Shown here: positions 1 to 5,923 of the stretch, one piece after another
Layout: each line of letters begins with the position of its first letter
How positions within the stretch are numbered: position 1 is the first letter of the stretch
Source: Cytophagales bacterium
GTDB lineage: Bacteria > Bacteroidota > Bacteroidia > Cytophagales > UBA9547
DNA length: 12,375 nt
NCBI GenBank assembly: GCA_013298205.1
Contig: JAAFJZ010000029.1
Span: forward strand, 1 to 12,375
Direction of reading: 5' to 3'
Notes under the pieces: model-generated
Told to the model about the DNA's origin: nothing
Database searches by the model: none
Seen by the model: only the letters and a program-made list of their open reading frames with translations
Made by a program: the position numbers and the translations under genes

Positions 1-673
1 CGCCATATCCGGCTACAACAGCTACTTTTCCAGCCATCATTACATCTGTAGCTCTACGAATAGCATCTACAAGCGACTCTTTACAACCATATTTATTATC
101 AAATTTAGATTTTGTAACTGAATCATTAACGTTGATTGAAGGTAAAGGAAGAGTGCCTTTTTTCTGTCTTTCCATTAACCTTAGTACACCCGTGGTAGTT
201 TCTTCTGAAATACCTTTAATACCTTGAACTAATTCGGGAAAACGATCTAAAACCATGTTGGTTAAATCTCCACCATCATCTAGTATCATATTCAATGGTT
301 TGCCACCTTCAAATGCAAACAAAGTTTGCTCAATACACCAATCAAATTCTTCTTCGTTCATACCTTTCCAAGCATAAACTGGAATTCCAGCTTTTGCGAT
401 AGCTGAAGCAGCATGATCTTGAGTTGAAAAAATATTACAAGATGACCAAGTAACTTCCGCACCCAAAGCAATTAAGGTTTCTATTAAAACCGCTGTTTGA
501 ATTGTCATGTGAAGACAGCCAGCAATTCTAGCACCTTTTAAAGGTTGTGATACTCCGTATTCTTTTCTTAAAGACATCAAACCAGGCATTTCTGATTCTG
601 CCAATTCGATTTCCTTTCTTCCCCATTCAGCTAAAGAAATGTCTTTAACTTTGTATTTAAGTGTTTCTACCAT
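1..673 (-). CDS. ahcY: Adenosylhomocysteinase (S-adenosyl-L-homocysteine hydrolase), C-terminal part outside window
   Basis: Cytosolic NAD-dependent enzyme that splits S-adenosylhomocysteine into adenosine and homocysteine, clearing the inhibitory product of methyltransferases. The 224 residues visible run from the start to the beginning of the Rossmann fold. They show the family landmarks: AESEMPGL near residue 25, GCLHMTIQT with the substrate histidine H55, FSTQDHAA (82-89), AWKGMNEEEF (101-110), ILDDGGDLT with the catalytic aspartate near 133, SEETTTG near 156-162, and NDSVTKSKFDN carrying K188 and D192. The visible part ends in AGKVAVVAGYG, the start of the NAD-binding glycine motif. Family members are about 430-440 residues, so roughly half is missing at the window edge. 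The start at 671-673 matches the usual N-terminus and lies about 28 bases from a good Bacteroidota promoter. A housekeeping gene, probably monocistronic; identification is very secure. Confidence 0.97.
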   Translation of the reverse strand, partial: MVETLKYKVKDISLAEWGRKEIELAESEMPGLMSLRKEYGVSQPLKGARIAGCLHMTIQTAVLIETLIALGAEVTWSSCNIFSTQDHAASAIAKAGIPVYAWKGMNEEEFDWCIEQTLFAFEGGKPLNMILDDGGDLTNMVLDRFPELVQGIKGISEETTTGVLRLMERQKKGTLPLPSINVNDSVTKSKFDNKYGCKESLVDAIRRATDVMMAGKVAVVAGYG

Positions 674-700
674 TGGTATTTTTAATTAAAATTATTTTTG

Positions 701-732
701 TAAAATTACGGTTAAAGTCCTAAATACCCAAA
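701..732 (-). promoter_or_regulatory. Bacteroidota-type promoter of ahcY
   Basis: Read on the minus strand, TTTG (complement of 729-732) is followed after 20 bases by TAATTTTA (complement of 701-708). This fits the Bacteroidota -33 TTTG / -7 TAnnTTTG pattern with one mismatch in the last base. The -7 box ends 27 bases before the ahcY start codon, giving a short leader. Confidence 0.5.
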
Positions 733-824
733 AAAATGTGTTTAAATTTAATATATACTATTTAATTTTCAATTTTTAAAAATCGTGTTTTAACTTTTAA
801 ATAATATCTAAAATTTTAATAAAG

Positions 825-1683
825 TTATGGTTTCAAAATTGATTTTAGAGCTAGTTTTAAATCTGTATATTTAAAATTGAAACCTTCATTTATAATTTTA
901 GAACTATCTGTTGCTGGGTTACTTAAAATAATTCTACTTCTTTCTCCAAAAAACATTTTAATAAAAATATCAGGTGTAGGAATTGAAATTGCAAAACCGG
1001 TATAAAACTTGGCTAATGTAGAAGAAAATGTTTTGAAATTGGGGGAAATTGGACTCGTAGAATTATAAATTCCAGATATTTTTTCATTTTCATTTTCATA
1101 AATAAAAATTCGACATAAGTCCTCAATATGAATCCATAAGTTTTATCAATGCTCCACCTTCTTTTGCTAATACAATTCCAATTCTTAAAATTACACATCT
1201 CATTTCCAAAGTAGTACTTTTTGTTACTTCGTTTTCCCATTCTTTAACTACATGAGATAGAAAATCTTTACCTTGATTTGCATCTTCTTTGCAGTAAATA
1301 TCTGCTTGTTTAGAGTCATAATATCCAATAGCAGATGCAGAAATAAAATTTTTTACAGGGTAATTTCCATCTTTTATGGTTTTTAAAATAAGTTTTGTTG
1401 ATAATGTTCTGCTATCAAGTATTTCTTTTTTTCTTTTCTCAGTCCAAGGCAAATCTGCAACTCCAGCACCAGCTAAGTGAATGATGGTATGCACACCATT
1501 CAATGCTTCAGCTTCAATTGTCTGGTTTTCTATTGACCAAATATAGGATTTAATTTCTGGGATATTTAATTTTGATCTTGTTAATGTTTTTACAATATAT
1601 TTTCGAACTAATAATAATTCGATTAGTTTTTTACCAACTAATCCGCTAGCACCAGTAATTAAAATGGTTTGTTGTTTTTCCAT
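825..1683 (-). pseudogene. TIGR01777-family NAD-dependent epimerase (DUF1731 C-terminus), broken by an internal deletion with frameshift
   Basis: Extended-SDR sugar-nucleotide epimerase-like protein of the YfcH/TIGR01777 family; its substrate is not established. The first piece (1123-1683, 186 codons) has the nucleotide-binding motif TGASGLVG at residues 10-17, HLAGAGVADLPWTEKRKKEI (69-88) and SASAIGYY near 115. It is in frame up to GGALIK and then meets a stop. Family knowledge says GGAL is followed by about 20 residues of a glycine-rich loop and then WIHIDDL. Here LWIHIEDL appears almost at once but in a different frame, and this frame stays open to a stop at 825-827 with recognisable DUF1731 content (SGIYNSTSP, then FGERSRIILSN and GFNFKYTDLKLAL). 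So about 55-60 bases, not a multiple of three, appear lost around 1138-1152. The rest is well preserved, so the break is recent or an assembly error. Confidence 0.85.
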
Positions 1684-1860
1684 AATTTATAACTTAACAT
1701 TGATTTTTAAAATATCAATATTAGCAAAACTTTATTAATAGGATTGTGTTTTTTTTATTTAAAAAAACATTGAAAATATAATAAGAATCTAAAAAATGAA
1801 TTTGAAAGAAATATGAATCATGACATATATATAGAAACTAAAGTTCAAAATATTTTGTTC

Positions 1861-1895
1861 AAAAAAAGACCTTTCTCACTCAAATCTCGAAAGGG
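1861..1895 (-). terminator. Intrinsic terminator of the toxin-antitoxin operon
   Basis: On the minus strand, 25 bases after the toxin stop codon, CCTTTC (complement of 1889-1894) pairs with GAAAGG (complement of 1870-1875) across a 13-base loop, and TCTTTTTTT follows directly. Two smaller stems lie between the stop codon and this hairpin (GCAAA/TTTGC and GCAT/ATGC). The main stem is only 6 bp, so strength is uncertain. Confidence 0.55.
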
Positions 1896-1919
1896 CATTT
1901 TTATGCAAAGGCGTTTTTG

Positions 1920-2375
1920 CTAGTTGATTAAATGTTTAGTAACTGAAAAGTTTGTTGGCAAACCTTCTGCTACAAAAAAAGATTGCAATAATTTGTCTGC
2001 AGTGAAAAATTTTTCAACATGGCGAAACAATGAAGAAGCAGTTGCAAGTTGAATGCTATCCAAAGTTCTTAACCCTTGTATACCATATTTTGATGTCAAA
2101 AGTCTAGCTTGTTCAATTATAATACTGTCAGTTGATACAAAATGATATTTTTCAAAGTCAGATTCAAATAAGTCCAAAGTTATTTGGGCTTCAAATTCCG
2201 TGATTTCTTTTGTTCTAACCTTCTTCCAAACTGTAGACGTAAATTCTACTTTCGCAATCTCAGAAAGAAAAACACTTGTAATTTTAATGGCTCATAAATT
2301 TCGTTCAAGTTCTTCTGTATCAGCTTCTCGGTGGTAAAGTTTAAATAAAGTAGAAGTGTCTAAAAATATTTTCAT
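1920..2375 (-). pseudogene. PIN-domain (VapC-like) toxin with an in-frame TGA at codon 28
   Basis: PIN-domain toxins are Mg-dependent ribonucleases that cleave RNA when not bound by the cognate antitoxin. Read from the ATG at 2373-2375, the frame gives MKIFLDTSTLFKLYHREAD and then a TGA at 2292-2294. It then continues in the same frame to a stop at 1920-1922, 151 residues in all. Both halves are clearly PIN: the acidic metal-binding residues D6 (LDTS), E39 (FLSEIAKVE), D106 (RTLDSIQLATA) and D127 (TADK) are all present. The coding part after the TGA (including TSVFLSEIAKVEFTSTVWKK) shows no other lesion, so this is a single nonsense change. Without read-through, D6 is lost and no ATG follows soon, so the toxin is probably inactive. 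The start overlaps the antitoxin stop as ATGA, the usual coupled arrangement of such pairs. Confidence 0.88.
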
Positions 2376-2602
2376 AGTTCAAGTCTTCTTTCTTCAATAA
2401 CTGCGTCACTAAACGAACCTTTGAAGTTCTCCAAATTCTTTTGGCTTTTAGCAAAAGAAAAGTCTGAAAGTAAAAGTCCCTTTTCAGATGTTAATTGAAT
2501 GTCTTCCAAGAATGTAACAATCACTTTCACTGGATTATTGGACGAATAATCTTTGTCAAGTTTTACATAACCATTTTGATATGTCCCAACTACTGAAAGC
2601 AT
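2372..2602 (-). CDS. VapB-like antitoxin of the PIN toxin pair
   Basis: A 76-residue protein that I recognise as the small antitoxin found upstream of PIN-domain toxins in Bacteroidota. It has a beta-rich N-terminus (VVGTYQNGYVKLDKDY, then NNPVKVIVTFLED at about 22-34), followed by an acidic and basic C-terminal tail (LLLSDFSFAKSQKNLENFKGSFSDAVIEERRLEL) that would wrap around the toxin. The N-terminal part probably dimerises and binds the operon's own promoter; that role is inferred from the family. It overlaps the toxin by 4 bases (ATGA). The reading frame is intact although the toxin is interrupted, which is the direction of decay expected, since loss of antitoxin alone would be harmful. 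Confidence 0.82.
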   Translation of the reverse strand: MLSVVGTYQNGYVKLDKDYSSNNPVKVIVTFLEDIQLTSEKGLLLSDFSFAKSQKNLENFKGSFSDAVIEERRLEL

Positions 2603-2627
2603 AATATTGGATTTTTTCTTATATTTT

Positions 2628-2658
2628 CAAAGTTACTTTAAATTGTATATCTACGCAA
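2628..2658 (-). promoter_or_regulatory. Promoter of the toxin-antitoxin operon, with possible operator
   Basis: On the minus strand, TTG (complement of 2656-2658) lies 20 bases before TAACTTTG (complement of 2628-2635), an exact match to the Bacteroidota -7 consensus TAnnTTTG. The -7 box ends 25 bases before the antitoxin ATG. The spacer overlaps an imperfect inverted repeat (TATTGCGTA / ATACAATT), which could be the autoregulatory operator; that part is speculative. Confidence 0.6.
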
Positions 2659-2703
2659 TAAATAGTTTATTAAATCCAATATTTGCAGGATTTTTGGCAG
2701 TAT

Positions 2704-2827
2704 GAATTGTATGCTATGTTCTTTAGAGGTTGTTTATGAAACCAAAAGCGTAAATAATTTATTGAGGAATGATGCTTTGTGATGGTATTTGTGGCACAGA
2801 CATAGGAGTGGGGACCTTCTTTTCGAA
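2704..2827 (+). repeat. Copy A of a diverged intergenic repeat (partner at 9736-9891)
   Basis: Aligns by eye with 9736-9891 in the same orientation. The first 12 bases (GAATTGTATGCT here, GAATTGAATGCT there) differ once. The block ending in AGCGTAAAT matches at 18 of 21 positions. The distal block from TGCTTTGTG through GGAGTGG to TTTCGAA matches with short gaps. The middle part differs in length. No convincing gene lies here: the short minus-strand reading frame across it is not recognisable as a protein. Confidence 0.6.
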
Positions 2828-2844
2828 ATAGTCTTTCGTGTCGA

Positions 2845-2944
2845 GTTAGCACTGTCTATGCGTTAGGGAAGACATGCTCTTTGGCTTTGGGTTTTAGCGT
2901 TAGCACGTGGGGCTTGGCAATGTGTGTGGCTGTCAAGCGTTGGC
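2845..2944 (+). repeat. GC-rich spacer with three GCGTTRG motifs and a duplicated GTTAGCAC
   Basis: Between the repeat at 2704-2827 and the ABC-3C operon the DNA becomes clearly GC-richer than its surroundings. It contains GCGTTAG at 2860, GCGTTAG at 2897 and GCGTTGG at 2937, that is 37 and 40 bases apart, plus GTTAGCAC at 2845-2852 and 2899-2906 and TTGGCA at 2914 and 2940. It starts just after the stop codon of the DUF2326 gene. It may be an RNA element, a terminator region or the remains of a mobile element; I cannot assign it. Confidence 0.45.
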
Positions 2945-2950
2945 ATATTA

Positions 2951-4666
2951 CTAGTCGAAACTTTCTCCAAACAACCAATATTTTGATTCTTTGTCAGATA
3001 ATGTCAATCTAATACTTTTCTTTATTGTTTCTTTTTCTTGTTCAGTTAAAATATTTATTTGATTTTTATCATCTAAAATTTCGTTTAATGTGTTCTCTCC
3101 GATATTTAAAAAATACTGAAAATTATCATCCTTTACAAGTTCTAGAATTACTTTAAATATTGTCGTTTTTTGTCTTGGATCCATTTCAGAAAAAATGCAA
3201 CCATCGTGTGCTAAAAAATTCAGTAAATTTTTGTTCAATAAATATAACAGAACATCATAACAAAATATTTTCACCTCTCCAACGCCTTGTGCTCCATCTT
3301 TTGGAATATGAGAATTAATATTGAAAAGATACTTAGCAGAAGGTGCTTCTTCAATTTTAAATGAACCTCCTTGGTTATCGTAAAATTGTTTTACTAAATC
3401 TCTAAAAATTTTCTCTATTTCATTATGTTCCTTTTGGTTTTTATCAAGATACACAATGCTTTCTTTCTTTAAAACAGCGTTCCTAACATCTAAATTGCTC
3501 TTGTCTTTTTTGAAATCATTTAGTATGTCCTCGTATTTTTCTAAATCATTTTTTTGATTTTCAAGGGTTCTAATTCTGTCTTTAATACTATCACGCTCTT
3601 CTAAAGCGCCACTATTATTCAAGTCTTTTAGAATAATATCCCTTTCATTAGAAATAAATTCTTTATCAGTCTGTAGTTTAATTAATAAAAGTTTTAATTC
3701 ATTAATTTCAATTGTCAATCTTTTTTTTCTGTTGTTAATTAAGTTTGTATGAAACTCTTGTGCTTGTTCTAGTCTTTTAGTGACCATTTCTTTAAAAAAG
3801 AAGTTAGCTTCATTAAAAATATTTTCAATTTTTGAGTTATCAATACTTGTGTTTTTCGAATCTTCTAAGCTTATTTCTTTTCTTTTTAAAGTCTTATCAT
3901 TAAAAAATATTTTATTTCTGATTTCATTCAACTGTACGGTTAAATCATCAGCCTTTTGTTTTAACAAATCAAAGTTTTCAGCAATAATAAATTTTTTTAA
4001 TTGGTTCTCTAACTTAACTATCTCATCTTTTAAATCATTTATGTTAGAACTATCTAATGCCTTTTTATAATCCTGAATTGTTGTTTTTGCTTTCTCTAAT
4101 TTCTCTAACTTGTTTTTTACAGAGTAACTTTCTTCAATTAACTCTAAATCTAATTTAAGTAAGAATAGATTTGTATACCTTTGATCATAGTCTTCAATTG
4201 GTCGAGCTTGTTGCGTTAAAATATTGCTGTAGTAACTTGTCTCGCTACTATGTTTTCTTGCAAAACAATTTAAAATTTGTTTAAATGAGGGCTTTGCATC
4301 TAAATCACCTAGAAATAATTTGTTTAATTCTTTTGGATATTGACTTTGTGTAGTCTTTTTTCCGTCTATTAAGAAATCTGTTTGCGAAAAATTCTTTTTA
4401 ATGATATGCTCATTCGCATTGTGAATAAATGACAATTCAAATTCACCATATTTTGATAAATATTCTTTAAGTTTAATTTCTGATTTTGATTTAAAACTTG
4501 AGCCAAATAAATAATGGATTAAAGATAGGGACATACTTTTGCCGATACCGTTAATTGACTTTTTTTGCTCTTTAGTCAATTGAGTACCAACAACAATATT
4601 TAAACCTTTCTCAAAGTTTATTGTGTTAAATTTTGGATTACTAGATGTTAATTTTAATAATTGCAT
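2951..4666 (-). CDS. DUF2326 SMC-like ABC ATPase of an ABC-three-component (ABC-3C) system
   Basis: A 571-residue split-ABC ATPase with SMC/Rad50-like build. The N-terminal ATPase half has a Walker A of the form SINGIGKS (37-44; the first residue is S instead of G). A long charged coiled coil spans roughly 178-425. The C-terminal half is the DUF2326 domain, with QGVGEVKIFCYDVLLYLL (460-477, signature-like) and FLAHDGCIFSEMDPRQ (484-499, Walker B/D-loop region). DUF2326 ATPases are known as the ATPase of ABC-3C systems, predicted to sense invading nucleic acid or DNA damage and to release an effector. It is the last gene of the operon, and its start lies inside the end of the middle-component gene (26-base overlap), implying coupled translation. 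A MukB/RecN-type housekeeping role is less likely given its two partners. Confidence 0.87.
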   Translation of the reverse strand: MQLLKLTSSNPKFNTINFEKGLNIVVGTQLTKEQKKSINGIGKSMSLSLIHYLFGSSFKSKSEIKLKEYLSKYGEFELSFIHNANEHIIKKNFSQTDFLIDGKKTTQSQYPKELNKLFLGDLDAKPSFKQILNCFARKHSSETSYYSNILTQQARPIEDYDQRYTNLFLLKLDLELIEESYSVKNKLEKLEKAKTTIQDYKKALDSSNINDLKDEIVKLENQLKKFIIAENFDLLKQKADDLTVQLNEIRNKIFFNDKTLKRKEISLEDSKNTSIDNSKIENIFNEANFFFKEMVTKRLEQAQEFHTNLINNRKKRLTIEINELKLLLIKLQTDKEFISNERDIILKDLNNSGALEERDSIKDRIRTLENQKNDLEKYEDILNDFKKDKSNLDVRNAVLKKESIVYLDKNQKEHNEIEKIFRDLVKQFYDNQGGSFKIEEAPSAKYLFNINSHIPKDGAQGVGEVKIFCYDVLLYLLNKNLLNFLAHDGCIFSEMDPRQKTTIFKVILELVKDDNFQYFLNIGENTLNEILDDKNQINILTEQEKETIKKSIRLTLSDKESKYWLFGESFD

Positions 4667-4871
4667 TATTATCCATTACTTTATTTGTTATGTACAGAAA
4701 ATCAACAGACAATATCAATTTTTCTATAGTTATTTTTTTATAATACATTTTGTTGAACTCATCAAATAAGTCATCTAAAGTCATCTCTTTTTCTTTCAAT
4801 ATTTCAATTATTAAAGCTGAAATACTTAATAGACTATCAACTGGCTGTATTGTTTTAGTAGGTAGTATCAT
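4641..4871 (-). CDS. ABC-3C middle component, MC6-like
   Basis: A 76-residue protein beginning MILPTKTIQPVDSLLSISA, which matches my memory of the ABC-3C middle component MC6. That family starts MILPTKHI-P-SLL and carries a small winged-helix-like domain ending in a LD-LY pattern (here LSVDFLYITNKV at about 54-65). Middle components are thought to link the SMC-like ATPase to the effector. Position supports the call: its start overlaps the SMEK gene stop as ATGA and its end overlaps the ATPase start by 26 bases, so all three proteins are translationally coupled. No catalytic residues are visible. The family number (MC6) is from memory and is less sure than its role as a middle component. Confidence 0.8.
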   Translation of the reverse strand: MILPTKTIQPVDSLLSISALIIEILKEKEMTLDDLFDEFNKMYYKKITIEKLILSVDFLYITNKVMDNNAIIKINI

Positions 4872-5854
4872 TTTTTCAGACCAATATCACAAATTTCAAA
4901 AAAGAATGAAATAATAATCCAAATAATAGACATAGAATTAAAATCTTGAACACTTATTTTTCCTTCTAAAATTGAATGTAAATTACTAATAACCTTGTTG
5001 AAATCAATATTATGATTATTACATAAATCGTTAAGCTCTATAAGTGTTTTATTCTCTAATGCCTTTTTAGATTCCTTTGATAATAATAGCTCAATTAAAA
5101 CTTCCTTGTATAAGTTGTCTACAACCAATTTTCTTAAATCACTTAAAAGGTCGTTATCATCATTTACTAAGCTGATATAATCTAAACTTTTATTAATTTC
5201 ATTTTCTCTCCTACTATTTATATTGTTTAACTTGATTTTTTCATTAGTATCAATTGTTCCGAAATCATCATCATAGTTTGGATTTTTATTTGAGTGGTTT
5301 TTAATTAAATGTTTAAAAACAAGATTCAAAACAATTTCGTCAGTGTATTTTTCGGTTTTATTCTTGAAATATTTATTATCCAACTCTATTAGTTTTGGAG
5401 TTTCTAAATCAGCAATTTTTTTGATTAAGTCTGTGTAATCAAACAAGCAATCGTTTAAATCAACATTGAAATCCTTTTTGTATTCTTCAATCGTTTCTTT
5501 GTTTGGTTTTGATTTGTCAAGTAAATAAAATATTCTTATTGAGTAATCTTTATATTTTGCAAGATTTAATGCCTTAAAGGTATTGTCAATTTTTTCTTTT
5601 GTTCTTGTTGTAGTGATTTGCAATGCTAAACGTTCATTATTATCAACTAAATCAATACAAGCACTATTTTGGCTATTAAAATTATCATTATCGTATTTTT
5701 TTTCATACACGAAATTAAACACATCTCTAAAGTAGTTTTCTCCGTGAATATTTAATCCATATTCATTTAACAATTGACGCTGTTCAATATCATATCTAGT
5801 TATTGCTAAAACACGACTAATACTATTAAATGCTTCCTGTCTTAAATCAATCAT
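4868..5854 (-). CDS. SMEK-domain protein, predicted effector of the ABC-3C system
   Basis: A 328-residue protein whose N-terminal 110 residues match the SMEK domain: LNIHGENYFRDVFNFVYEKK (34-53), then CIDLVDNNERLALQITTT (66-83), KIDNTFKAL (88-96) and IRIFYLLD (106-113). The order E/N-x-F-D, ID-L-D, LQIT is that of SMEK proteins. Their conserved D and Q residues (here D68 and Q79) recall a degenerate restriction-endonuclease-like core, so the domain may be a nuclease or nucleic-acid binder; this is inference. The middle is charged and low in complexity (about 170-225). The last 20 residues contain a very hydrophobic helix (SIIWIIISFFFEI). It is the first gene of the three-gene operon, starts 40 bases from a TATCTTTG promoter element, and overlaps the next gene by ATGA. 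Confidence 0.78.
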   Translation of the reverse strand: MIDLRQEAFNSISRVLAITRYDIEQRQLLNEYGLNIHGENYFRDVFNFVYEKKYDNDNFNSQNSACIDLVDNNERLALQITTTRTKEKIDNTFKALNLAKYKDYSIRIFYLLDKSKPNKETIEEYKKDFNVDLNDCLFDYTDLIKKIADLETPKLIELDNKYFKNKTEKYTDEIVLNLVFKHLIKNHSNKNPNYDDDFGTIDTNEKIKLNNINSRRENEINKSLDYISLVNDDNDLLSDLRKLVVDNLYKEVLIELLLSKESKKALENKTLIELNDLCNNHNIDFNKVISNLHSILEGKISVQDFNSMSIIWIIISFFFEICDIGLKK

Positions 5855-5893
5855 TATTTATTTTCTATTTTAAAGGAAGTTTTATTCATAGTG

Positions 5894-5901
5894 CAAAGAT
5901 A
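5894..5901 (-). promoter_or_regulatory. -7 element of the ABC-3C operon promoter
   Basis: TATCTTTG on the minus strand (complement of 5894-5901) matches TAnnTTTG exactly and ends 39 bases before the SMEK start codon. No TTG/TTTG at the usual distance upstream is evident, so the -33 box is weak or absent. It shows that the ABC-3C operon need not depend on the upstream restriction gene. Confidence 0.5.
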
Positions 5902-5923
5902 CAAATGTTGTAGGATAATTAAT

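Noticed and set aside
1123..1152. Programmed frameshift in the epimerase
   Set aside because: A frameshift alone would not explain the missing ~20 residues of the conserved loop; no slippery sequence is evident.
1013..1240. Minus-strand frame overlapping the broken epimerase
   Set aside because: It is the third, wrong frame across the deletion; the true C-terminal frame is the one giving WIHIEDL and ending at 825.
2292..2294. TGA read as selenocysteine or as a recoded sense codon in the PIN gene
   Set aside because: PIN toxins have no selenocysteine position here, no SECIS-like element was noticed, and other genes in the window use the standard code.
2670..2852. Minus-strand open frame of 60 codons between antitoxin promoter and ABC-3C
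   Set aside because: It coincides with repeat copy A and overlaps the GC-rich spacer; the peptide shows no family features.
2830..2950. attC site closing the ABC-3C operon as a cassette
   Set aside because: Only GTTRG-like halves are visible; no matching RYYYAAC half with paired inner boxes was found at a fitting distance, and the operon is much larger than usual cassettes.
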